Source: Verrucomicrobiota bacterium
Lineage (GTDB): Bacteria > Verrucomicrobiota > Verrucomicrobiia > Verrucomicrobiales > DEV007
NCBI GenBank assembly: GCA_003402735.1
Contig: QQNE01000032.1
Span: 1-43,261, forward strand
DNA length: 43,261 bases
Direction of reading: 5' to 3'
The position numbers and the translations under genes were made by a program. Positions 1 to 7,063 of the stretch are shown here, one piece after another; the first letter of the stretch is position 1, and each line of letters opens with the position of its first letter. The notes under the pieces were generated by a model that saw only the letters and a program-made list of their open reading frames with translations, was not told the DNA's origin and did no database searches.

Positions 1-1142
1 ACTCCAACTGTGATGTCGTCTGCGGAAAGACACTCGCATAAATAGCCAACACGTTCACAGAAGTGCTCCCACAACCGCTTCCTTTCCCTAGCATTCTCCA
101 CGCTCTTGACAAGATGATCGAAGAACGCAAAGAGGTCGCCTCCGCCCGGGCGGCCCGGTGTTGCGGTGCGGGAGGCTACCCAACCCATGTAGTCGATCAA
201 TACAGCTGCCAGCCATCTGTTCCCGAATAGCTTTGGCGAGCGTCTCGACACGGCTACGGCCGCATTGATGTAGGCGTCGAACAATTCTCTTCTTTCTTTA
301 TATGCCCGTTCATCAAACAGAATTTCCAAACTCGAGACGCGAAGGAAAACCTCTGTCATCGCCTCTGGATCCCGCCAAGCTTCTACTTCGGCAAGATCTC
401 TGTGCGCTGCGCTGGCAAACTCAATTCGTTGGGGGGATTGTTCCATGTCTCGCGTCAGAGCGACCCGATTCAGGAAGTGTTCTTTAGCGCTCCTCCACAG
501 ATCCAGCGCCGGCAAATCTTCCCAGTTCCAGCCCTGTCCGGTTCCTGACTTTGCGCGGAATTTAATTTCCTTTTCCTTTAGCACAGCGACAATGGCCGCC
601 TCGAAGTCCTGAACGGGAAGTGGTCCGAGGATGACTGCGGTTCGAACGAGGGCCCGTTCGATAAAACTTGACTCGGTTGCCGCCACCAAGTCATCCAACT
701 CCGCGTGGCTCGGGCGAAAGATTTGCGTGTAAGCATCACAAGCAAGCGCCGGGGAAGGTGCGGCCGTGGCTTTGGACGAAGGAAGTCGCAATACCTCTAG
801 ATTTTCCGGAAACTCACCGGCATCTTCTTGCCTGAACGCCTGTTCACTGACCGTACAGATCAGCAGACCGAAGCGTTCCCGGCTCGAAGTCCCTGCCAAA
901 GCTCTCGAGATAACCAGGATGCGACTTTCAAGCCAACCCATGGGCGCTTCAAGGATGAGGCAGTCCGCCGTCTGATCATGACGGGCCAGTTGCGTGAAAA
1001 GCGATTTGAAATCCTCTCGTAAATCCCAGGAATTACATTGCAAAAGCTCCTTAAAGTCACCATGCCGCGCGATTTTGCCCGCAACGGCCAATGCCGCTTC
1101 GGGGCGATCACCCACAATCAAGAGGACTGATTTTTTTGCCAA
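1..1142 (-). CDS. Unrecognised protein, downstream part of an amber-interrupted frame (partial)
   Basis: The minus-strand frame is fully open from 1151 to the window edge; I read every codon and found no stop. It lies in the same frame as, and directly after, the TAG that ends the 1152-1469 gene. As a separate gene it could start at TTG 1142-1140, nine bases past that TAG, beginning M-A-K-K-S-V-L-L-I-V-G-D. I recognise no family. The start has a strand-loop-helix (LLIVGDRPEAALAVA) where a STAND-type ATPase would have its Walker A loop, but the GxxxxGK[ST] residues are absent. A hydrophobic strand DCLILEAP follows about 60 residues later. The rest looks alpha-helical and rich in charged residues. 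It more likely belongs to one protein with the upstream 105 codons. G+C is visibly lower than in the core genes further right. The 3' end lies outside the window. Confidence 0.6.
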   Translation of the reverse strand, partial: MAKKSVLLIVGDRPEAALAVAGKIARHGDFKELLQCNSWDLREDFKSLFTQLARHDQTADCLILEAPMGWLESRILVISRALAGTSSRERFGLLICTVSEQAFRQEDAGEFPENLEVLRLPSSKATAAPSPALACDAYTQIFRPSHAELDDLVAATESSFIERALVRTAVILGPLPVQDFEAAIVAVLKEKEIKFRAKSGTGQGWNWEDLPALDLWRSAKEHFLNRVALTRDMEQSPQRIEFASAAHRDLAEVEAWRDPEAMTEVFLRVSSLEILFDERAYKERRELFDAYINAAVAVSRRSPKLFGNRWLAAVLIDYMGWVASRTATPGRPGGGDLFAFFDHLVKSVENARERKRLWEHFCERVGYLCECLSADDITVG

Positions 1143-1151
1143 GCGATCAAC

Positions 1152-1154
1152 CTA
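1152..1154 (-). other. In-frame amber codon splitting a long open frame
   Basis: The plus-strand triplet cta at 1152-1154 reads TAG on the minus strand. The 105 codons before it and about 383 codons after it (to the window edge) are open in the same frame. The sequence around it reads smoothly as one helix if TAG is replaced, for instance by CAG (Gln). The DUF1028 gene at 18021-18023 ends with TAG, so TAG is a normal stop in this genome and general recoding is unlikely. Confidence 0.7.
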
Positions 1155-1469
1155 CTCAGCGAAATCGTGGAGTTCCGGAGGGTGTAAACAAGTGGGAGGT
1201 TGAAACGGCGTGGCATAGGAGCGGAATCCCCGCGGCCCCAAATACCCATCCTCCTCAGGTCTACGCTCCTCTGTGGCGGTGACAATATAGTTTAGCGCGA
1301 TCTGCTGCGCGGGATCGGGCTTTTCGCCCTTGTGGGCTATCGTCGGGCCTGCATCCCCGCTCGAAATTTCCTTGGGAGGAACAGCGTGTGGCTCCCGATG
1401 GTCATTTAAATCAGTCTGTTCCTGATTAGCCCCTTCATTGCCGGATTGAAAATTTTCGTCTTGCGTCAC
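1152..1469 (-). CDS. Unrecognised protein coupled to DUF4062 gene; ends at in-frame TAG
   Basis: The start is GTG 1469-1467, overlapping the TGA stop of the DUF4062 gene as GTGA and preceded by a strong Shine-Dalgarno GGAGAGGAGGT (1474-1484 on the plus strand). An upstream ATG at 1517 is possible but lacks such a site. The first 60 residues are hydrophilic and low in complexity (Gln, Glu, Asn rich). Residues from about 70 on (GYLGPRGFRSYATPF, then PPELHDFAE) look like a structured segment leading into a nucleotide-binding-like fold. That fold continues in the same frame after the TAG at 1152-1154 (VDRLAKKSVLLIVGD). The protein is therefore probably the N-terminal part of a larger, interrupted gene of at least 489 codons. 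No family is recognised. The tight coupling implies joint work with the DUF4062 protein. Confidence 0.55.
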   Translation of the reverse strand: MTQDENFQSGNEGANQEQTDLNDHREPHAVPPKEISSGDAGPTIAHKGEKPDPAQQIALNYIVTATEERRPEEDGYLGPRGFRSYATPFQPPTCLHPPELHDFAE

Positions 1470-1999
1470 CAATACCTCCTCTCCGGCCAATGATCCCAAC
1501 GAAAGCGTGCCATCCAATACAAAAAGTCTGCCTCACTTGCAAACTCCCCCCAACCAGATTTCGACTTCCCTGTCGAGTCAAGCTCCTTTACCATCCGCCG
1601 GAAGCCTTCCTGAAACATCCCCATACCTGAAGAATCCGGATCTCTACTTTCGTCATCGACTTCCCCGGTCGTGAGCAAGGTCACAAGAGGCTTGCGCGAG
1701 CGAAACGCATACAACCATTCGTACTGCGTGTAGGAAACCGGCTGGCCGCCGGGGTCCCGGAAGGGTGAGGGGTGTCCAAAATGATGCCCGACCAAACAAA
1801 AAACGCCCTGCGAAGAATCGATTTTTGTCTCGATCATTTGCAACATTTGCCTGTCCGGACTCTGAAAGTGTTCTTGGACGACGGCGCGGAATCCGTGAGC
1901 TTCGACGATTCGCGTCAGCAATTCTCGATACGTCCTGAGCCCACGCGTGGTGGAACTTACGAAAATCGTGCCCCGGGTACAATCGGATTCTTGGCTCAT
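1466..1999 (-). CDS. DUF4062 domain-containing protein
   Basis: This is a 177-residue soluble protein. It has the pattern I associate with DUF4062: IFVSSTTRGLRTYRELLTR at the start (strand, then S-S-T and a charged helix), EHFQSPD in the middle, then GVFCLVGHHFGHPSPF and SYTQYEWLYAF, which match the family's V-x-L-x-G-x-x-Y-G and S-x-T-x-x-E-Y motifs. In general DUF4062 is a TIR-like, Rossmann-type domain found at the N-terminus of STAND NTPases and related signalling or defence proteins. Here it stands alone and stops just after the domain (RWDHWPERRYW). The next gene is joined by a GTGA overlap, so the usual fused architecture seems split into two coupled genes. The biochemical activity of the family is not established. 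G+C is lower than in most of the window, suggesting transfer. No clear Shine-Dalgarno site precedes ATG 1999. Confidence 0.75.
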   Translation of the reverse strand: MSQESDCTRGTIFVSSTTRGLRTYRELLTRIVEAHGFRAVVQEHFQSPDRQMLQMIETKIDSSQGVFCLVGHHFGHPSPFRDPGGQPVSYTQYEWLYAFRSRKPLVTLLTTGEVDDESRDPDSSGMGMFQEGFRRMVKELDSTGKSKSGWGEFASEADFLYWMARFRWDHWPERRYW

Positions 2000-2950
2000 C
2001 TAACTGACCGCTTTTTCAGCCTAACCGCCTACGAATCAACGGTCGGCGTGGAATGCTGGAGGTTTAACTGCAAAGGATAATCCAGCGCGACGAAACATGG
2101 CAATCGGGTAACTTTTGCACGGACTCAAGTCAACGACTTTTTTCCTGCGCTCGTCCTTTTGACATGGGTGAGAGCTGACCATTCTGTGGATCTGGGTCGC
2201 ACTGACGAAAGTGAACTACCTTCGTTCGATGCCTCACTCTGGCCATGCAACCAGTGGAGACCGCTTCAGTCAAGCCTGACCTGTTGTTTTGGGAGGGGCG
2301 TGCCTGTCTTCTCATAGGCGATTTCCTGGCTCATTGCTGTTCCGCCTCGTTGACAAGCCTCCCACCGAGGCATGCCCGCTCCGACTCTCTCCCCCACCAC
2401 CAGCATCCTCGCCCTCACTCAGGGCGATTCTACTCGATCCAGCTCGCTCTCGCCTCTGGTTCGGCCCCCGCCGCGTCCGGGGCACTTGTCAGCGGAGGTT
2501 TCCCCGACGGCAAGACGCTCAATACATCCACGGGTCGCTTTTCCGGCACGGCCTCCCGCGAACCCGAGGGCAACGCGGGCTCCCAATCCCAGCAGACCGT
2601 GCGCGCCGGTGAAGTTGGATTTCGGGATCGGGCATTTCCACGTTAGGGATCGTTTTTTCTCGAGACAGCCAAATGTTGGGGAAGATAGGCTGGAGGAATC
2701 CCGGTAGCCTTTCATGGGAAGATTTCCAGTGGGTTGAGCGTTCCCTCCTCGTTGCCGTCGATTCAATGCGTGCCGACCGTGACCGCCGAGGTTGGGCAGG
2801 TTTGCGGTCCCGAGGATTCCCTCCTGACGGATCCGGTGGATTTCGACGGGCCGTCTGCGCACCGAGCGAGGTGTTGGTGAAGCCCATCTGGCCCTCCGAG
2901 CTTTGCCGAAAGGAGGGGCGCGGGCTGGAACGTGTAAGGGGACACGAATC
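2000..2950. other. 950-base region without an intact gene
   Basis: No reading frame here has convincing coding character. Several long minus-strand frames in the right part are shadows of the hydrolase gene that starts at 2951. G+C changes from low (left) to high (right), so the edge of the acquired patch probably lies near 2150. The part around 2384-2610 holds a likely decayed protein domain, listed separately. I see no tRNA, no strong terminator and no clear promoter. Confidence 0.6.
2384..2610 (+). pseudogene. Remnant of a putative-Ig (He_PIG) type domain
   Basis: Translated from 2428 the plus strand gives FYSIQLALASGSAPA, then SGGFPDGKTLNTSTGRFSGT, and about 15 residues later TVRA. He_PIG domains of secreted proteins read F-x-Y-x-[IL] ... 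LP-x-G-L-x-[LI]-N-x-x-T-G-x-[IF]-S-G-T-P ... T-V-x-A-x-D. The order and spacing fit well. Just upstream in another frame is PTTSILALTQGD, which fits the strand before such a domain, implying a frameshift near 2427. The key Leu and Pro positions are altered, stops surround the segment, and no start or RBS is present. I read it as the remains of an exported or cell-surface protein gene; function lost. Confidence 0.4.
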
Positions 2951-4600
2951 ATGATGCCGCCGCCGCGCTCCGCCCTTGTCCCTGTGATCCTCCTTCTGCC
3001 CTTGCTCCTTCGGGCCGGGACCGAACCTTCGGCGGAGCTGAAGCTGACGTTGCAGAGCCGCACGGCTTTGGGCAAGCCGTCGCAGACTTCCGAAACGTGG
3101 GCCCCAGGGCGCACCGCGGTGGTGGTGTGCGACATGTGGGACCTGCATCATTGCAAGAATGCCGTGGTCCGGGAGACGGAGATGGCCCAGCGGATGAACG
3201 CGGTCCTGGAGAAGGCTCGGTCCCAGGGGGTGTTCATCATCCACGCGCCGAGCAGTTGCATGGCGGCGTATGAGGGCACTCAGGCGCGCGAGCGGGCGCG
3301 CTCGGCCCCGGCCGCCGTTCAAGTCCCGCCGAAGATCGACGAATGGTGCCGCCAGCTGCCCTCAGAATTCGGCGAGATCTACCCCATCGATCAGACGGAC
3401 GGCGGGGAGGACGATGACCCGGAGGCGCACGCCGCCTGGGCCAAGGAACTGGAAGCCAAGGGCTTGAACCCGCGCGCCCCGTGGACCCGCCAGACCGATC
3501 TGCTGAGGATCGATCAAGAGAAGGACGCCGTGAGCGATTCGGGCTCGGAGATCTGGAACCTGTTGGAGGCCAGGAACATCGACAACGTCATCCTCATGGG
3601 GGTCCACATCAACATGTGCGTGGCGGGTCGTCCGTTCGGGCTCCGTCAGATGGCCAAAAACGGCAAGAAGGTGGTGCTGGTGCGGGACCTGACCGACGCC
3701 ATGTACAATCCGGAGCGATGGCCCTATGTCAGCCATGTGCGGGGCACCGAGCTGTTCATCGAACACGTGGAAAAGCGGATCTGCCCCACGATCAGCTCGG
3801 ATCAGATTCTCGGGGACGGCGCGCGGTTCGCCTTCAGCGAGGCGACAGCCGGTCCCCGCCGCACCCGGATCCTGCTTCTGGGCGACAGCACGACCGAGGC
3901 CAGCATTCCCAAACTTCTGGCTCCAGACGAGCCGCAGCTCGAGGACACCGTCCGCATTCTCCTGGCCATGGAACCTGAGAAGTCGCGCACCGACGTGATC
4001 AATCTGGGCCTGAGCGGCGAGTTCATCCGGCGACTCCTCGATTCGGGGCGGTATGATCGCGACGTGGCCCCCGGGCCGGACGCGGACTTCATTTTCATCC
4101 GTTATGGCCTCAACGACCGAGCCAAGCGCGAAAACTTTGCGGAGAATTTTCCCAAGGATTTCAAGGAACTGATCGGGCGTCTGCGGAAGGATCATCCGAC
4201 CGCCAAACTGATTCCCACCACGGTGATTCCATACGGGAATCCCGAGTCCAGCGCGGAGATCAATCTGCTGATCCGGCAGGTGGCGACCGCGGAAAATCTT
4301 TCCCTATTCGACCTCTACCCGGCCTACGCGACTGCGCTGCAGGCGGGGCCGGACCTCTTGAATTATCGTCGCTACCCGCTGGCGAAGGTTCCGGCGGAAT
4401 TGCGAGCCCTGGCCAGCCCCTATCTGACGCCGGGCTCACAAACCGACGTGGTGGTGCTGGACAACCATCTGGATGCCCTTTTCGGGCACTTGCCAGGCTG
4501 GTATGGCGATCGCCACCCGAACCTGGCGGGATACCAGGTCATTGCGCGGGAGACCGCCCGCTACCTCGGACCGCTGCTTCGTCAGGAAGGCAGTGAGTAA
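2951..4600 (+). CDS. Exported isochorismatase-like / SGNH hydrolase fusion
   Basis: A 549-residue protein with a signal peptide (residues 1 to about 22, PVILLLPLLL core). The N-terminal half (about 40-290) is a cysteine hydrolase of the isochorismatase/nicotinamidase type: AVVVCDMWD supplies the Asp, and MGVHINMCVAGRPFG the cis-peptide and nucleophile Cys223. The C-terminal half (about 305-545) is an SGNH hydrolase: GDST with Ser313, NLGLSG, GLND, and the C-terminal D-x-x-H in GDRHPNLAGY, so all four blocks are present. ATG 2951 is chosen over codons from 2903 because it follows AAGGGG (spacing about 10) and starts the signal peptide. An acidic insert (GGEDDDPEAHAAW) sits in the first domain. 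Substrate is unknown; an exported esterase/amidase acting on acylated or amidated polymers is plausible. The 3' end overlaps the convergent LOG gene by 19 bases. Confidence 0.85.
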   Translation: MMPPPRSALVPVILLLPLLLRAGTEPSAELKLTLQSRTALGKPSQTSETWAPGRTAVVVCDMWDLHHCKNAVVRETEMAQRMNAVLEKARSQGVFIIHAPSSCMAAYEGTQARERARSAPAAVQVPPKIDEWCRQLPSEFGEIYPIDQTDGGEDDDPEAHAAWAKELEAKGLNPRAPWTRQTDLLRIDQEKDAVSDSGSEIWNLLEARNIDNVILMGVHINMCVAGRPFGLRQMAKNGKKVVLVRDLTDAMYNPERWPYVSHVRGTELFIEHVEKRICPTISSDQILGDGARFAFSEATAGPRRTRILLLGDSTTEASIPKLLAPDEPQLEDTVRILLAMEPEKSRTDVINLGLSGEFIRRLLDSGRYDRDVAPGPDADFIFIRYGLNDRAKRENFAENFPKDFKELIGRLRKDHPTAKLIPTTVIPYGNPESSAEINLLIRQVATAENLSLFDLYPAYATALQAGPDLLNYRRYPLAKVPAELRALASPYLTPGSQTDVVVLDNHLDALFGHLPGWYGDRHPNLAGYQVIARETARYLGPLLRQEGSE

Positions 4601-5487
4601 AACGTGCAGATTTCGTTCCAGGCTTCCGCGCCGGTTTCCACCATCCGGAAGAGATCGACATCCGTCCGGCTGATCATCCCCTCCGCGACGAGGAACTCGA
4701 AATCGATGACCCGGTTCCAGAACGTGCGGCCGACCAGAATGACGGGGATGGGGTCGATCTTCCCGGTCTGGATCAGCGTCAGTGCCTCGAACAGTTCGTC
4801 CATGGTCCCGTAGCCGCCGGGGAAGCAGATGAGCGCCTTGGCCCGCATCAGGAAGTGCATCTTGCGGAGGGCGAAATAGTGAAACTGGAAGCAAAGCTCC
4901 GGCGTGATGAACGGGTTGGGCTCCTGCTCGTGCGGGAGCACGATGTTGTGGCCGATGGTCTTGGCTCCGCAATCGTGCGCGCCGCGGTTGGCGGCCTCCA
5001 TGATGCCGGGACCGCCCCCGGTCGCCACCACGAAGTGACAGTGCCCGTTCAACTGGCAAGTGGTGGAGGCCATCCTGGCCAACTCGCGCGCCTCCTCGTA
5101 ATAGCGGGAAGTGGCCACCATCCGGCGGGCCCGCTCCATACCGGCCAACGCCTGTTCGTCGTCCGGGGCGCGGGCGAGGACGGCTTCCGCCTCAATCAAT
5201 CGGGCCTGAGCCACCGCCGGATCGGGCACCCGGGCCCCGCCAAACACCACGATCGTCGATTCGATCTCCTGGTCGATCTGGATGAGATCCGCCTTCTGAA
5301 ATTCCAGTTGCAACCGGACCCCACGCATCTCGTCACGGAGCAGGAAGGCTTCGTCCGCAAAGGCGAGGTGGTAGGAAGGAGACGCGGTTTGCGGGGAGAT
5401 CGCATGCTTTCGCGAATCAGCCAACCCTTTGGCGGCGGATGGATACGTCTGGTGCAGAAAGCTGGGAGGGGGTTCGGGATCATTCAT
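4582..5487 (-). CDS. LOG-family (TIGR00730/lysine decarboxylase-like) protein
   Basis: A 301-residue cytoplasmic protein. It shows the Rossmann-like LOG signatures: STIVVFGGARV, VATGGGPGIMEAANRGA, and the hallmark PGG-x-G-T-x-x-E as PGGYGTMDELFE. LOG enzymes release free cytokinin bases and ribose 5-phosphate from nucleoside 5'-monophosphates; the bacterial housekeeping substrate is often unknown. The N-terminus is longer than in small (about 190-residue) LOGs and contains a charged helical insert (residues about 75-125), as in the long LOG subgroup. ATG 5487 is preferred over an in-frame codon at 5643, because it overlaps the riboflavin synthase stop as ATGA, a classic coupling signal. The product therefore follows ribE in an operon, which hints at a nucleotide-related clean-up task. 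Confidence 0.85.
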   Translation of the reverse strand: MNDPEPPPSFLHQTYPSAAKGLADSRKHAISPQTASPSYHLAFADEAFLLRDEMRGVRLQLEFQKADLIQIDQEIESTIVVFGGARVPDPAVAQARLIEAEAVLARAPDDEQALAGMERARRMVATSRYYEEARELARMASTTCQLNGHCHFVVATGGGPGIMEAANRGAHDCGAKTIGHNIVLPHEQEPNPFITPELCFQFHYFALRKMHFLMRAKALICFPGGYGTMDELFEALTLIQTGKIDPIPVILVGRTFWNRVIDFEFLVAEGMISRTDVDLFRMVETGAEAWNEICTFYSLPS

Positions 5488-6116
5488 GGCGGACAAAGGT
5501 GGTTGTCGGTCGGGGAACCGTGAAGATCTCCGGAAAGGGCCCGTTGGACATACTTGGCCAGGACATCGAACTCGAGGTTGACCCGGTCGCCCACTTGCCG
5601 GTGCCGCAGATTGGTCACCGCCCAGGTGTGCGGAGTGATCCACAGAGTGAAGCGATCGGGTTCCAGTTCCGCGATGGTCAAGCTCATCCCGTCCACGGTG
5701 ATGGACCCTTTCCAGATGGTGCAGCGCGCGAACTCCGGTGGAAGCTCAATGGTGAGCCGATGATCCTGGCCGACCGCCTCCCAGACCAGAACCCGGGAGC
5801 AACAATCGATGTGGCCCTGGACGAAATGACCGCTGAGTCGGTCGCCCACGCGAAGGGCGCGCTCGATGTTGGCCATTTTGCCCGGACCGAGATCCCCCAG
5901 ATTGGTCAACCTGAGCGTTTCGGCAAGGAGATCGAAACAAATGCCGCCACGATCGAGGAAACCGGCGACCGTGAGACAGCAACCGTTCACCGCCACGCTC
6001 TCCCCCAGGCTCAATTCGCTGGCGGTCTCTCCCAGATCCAGGACGAGCCGGGCCCCGGTCGCAATGGACCTGAATTCCCGGACCTCCACGGTGCGTTCGA
6101 CAATTCCCGTAAACAT
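5484..6116 (-). CDS. ribE: Riboflavin synthase, alpha subunit
   Basis: 210 residues, the normal length. The enzyme dismutates two 6,7-dimethyl-8-ribityllumazine molecules to riboflavin plus the pyrimidine precursor. It begins with the diagnostic MFTGIVE and shows the internal two-fold repeat of lumazine-binding domains. The first domain has SLGESVAVNGCCLTV and ETLRLTNLG; the second has HFVQGHIDC, GSITVDGMSLTI and ITPHTWAVTNL. Start ATG 6116 has no visible Shine-Dalgarno site (preceded by GTTGCAAAT). No room for an FMN riboswitch exists between it and the upstream gene end at 6201. The stop overlaps the LOG gene start by four bases. Confidence 0.95.
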   Translation of the reverse strand: MFTGIVERTVEVREFRSIATGARLVLDLGETASELSLGESVAVNGCCLTVAGFLDRGGICFDLLAETLRLTNLGDLGPGKMANIERALRVGDRLSGHFVQGHIDCCSRVLVWEAVGQDHRLTIELPPEFARCTIWKGSITVDGMSLTIAELEPDRFTLWITPHTWAVTNLRHRQVGDRVNLEFDVLAKYVQRALSGDLHGSPTDNHLCPP

Positions 6117-6200
6117 ATTTGCAACGACGCTGACTCACGCCCGCCTTGTCCGAACTGGCAAGCCGCTTCGTGAAGATCCCGCGCCGCAACCTGCCGTGGG

Positions 6201-6944
6201 TTACGTCCGGTCCAATTCGACCGACGCGAACGCCCCGCTCGTCCCCCCCTCCTCCGGCACCTCCTCGTATTCGAAACAGACCCGCTCCGGCGCGACCCGC
6301 ACCCGGCTGATGCTGAGGGTCCGGGCGTCGGTCCGCCGCATCAGGACCGTTTCGGCCGAAGGTTGGCCCCGGTTGTCGTCGTGATGGAAAGCGAGGAGCC
6401 GTTCGGGATCCGTTCGATCCGGGGGCACGATGGCCTGGAAGGCACGGCGACGCGCGGCGATGACCTGTTCCGCGGCGAACGAGGAGGAACAGATGGGCAT
6501 GGTCGGATCCAACTCCGGCCCGGAGAGACGTTCCCGGTCGTGCGTCCAGCGCCAGACCCGGAAGCCTTCCGGCCCGCCTTGATCAAAACCGAGCAGGGTG
6601 AATGCGTTGCAGAGACTGACCGAATTCCGGCCGAGACGTCCGGCCACTTCCTCGAGACTCTCACAGTCCGCCAACCCGCGAAGCAGAAGACCGCGGCTGC
6701 GAAAGGCTGCTCCGGGAATCTCCGGAAGTTCCTTTTCATACAAATTCAGAATGGCCAGGGTGACTCCGGCTTCATTCGCGAGGAGCCAAGTCCCTCCGGA
6801 GGGCCGATCCACCGGGGCAAGAAACCGCACCCCGTCCAAACACTGCAACAACGGCGGCTCCGCCCGCCCCCGGGAGCAAAGCTCGTCGCGGTTGAAGAAG
6901 ACGTCGTAGCGGCCAGGGCCATTCCACCAAGTGAGGGTGCACAC
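6201..6944 (-). CDS. TANGO2/NRDE-family protein
   Basis: A 247-residue protein of the NRDE (DUF833, TANGO2) family. Visible motifs are the start M-C-T-L-x-W, the eponymous NRDE in YDVFFNRDE, then FLAPVDRPSGGTWLLANEAG and AILNLYE, all in family order. The family fold resembles Ntn hydrolases; the conserved second-position Cys may be the nucleophile, but the bacterial function is unsettled (the animal TANGO2 has been linked to lipid and haem handling). I chose GTG 6944 because it gives the family's exact N-terminus. The longer frame from 7019 adds 25 residues without family features and would run up close to the divergent cstA. No Shine-Dalgarno is obvious at either start. Near the C-terminus FEYEEVPEEGG is acidic. 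Confidence 0.8.
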   Translation of the reverse strand: MCTLTWWNGPGRYDVFFNRDELCSRGRAEPPLLQCLDGVRFLAPVDRPSGGTWLLANEAGVTLAILNLYEKELPEIPGAAFRSRGLLLRGLADCESLEEVAGRLGRNSVSLCNAFTLLGFDQGGPEGFRVWRWTHDRERLSGPELDPTMPICSSSFAAEQVIAARRRAFQAIVPPDRTDPERLLAFHHDDNRGQPSAETVLMRRTDARTLSISRVRVAPERVCFEYEEVPEEGGTSGAFASVELDRT

Positions 6945-7063
6945 GCAGTGGGGGCAATGTGGCCACGCTCGGCCCGGAAAGCAAGCCGCTCCGAGAACGC
7001 CCACCTGCGCGACCGCCACGCTTCGCGCTTGATCTCCCCCGTGGCGCCCTCTAGGCTCCCCGA

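Noticed and set aside
1152-1154. General recoding of TAG as an amino acid
   Set aside because: The DUF1028 gene ends with TAG at 18021-18023 and all other frames use normal stops; one case is better explained by mutation, split gene or error.
2130-2315. 61-residue minus-strand frame rich in basic residues in the gene-free stretch
   Set aside because: It has a vaguely familiar look of short frames in intergenic repeats, but I cannot support a gene or a repeat from one copy in this window.
2419-3322. Two overlapping minus-strand frames of 238 and 267 residues across the start of the hydrolase gene
   Set aside because: Arg-rich, low-complexity products in G+C-rich DNA, without ribosome sites; they overlap a clear plus-strand gene.
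6117-6200. FMN riboswitch before ribE
   Set aside because: The 84-base gap is too short and has none of the conserved RFN element helices that I can see.
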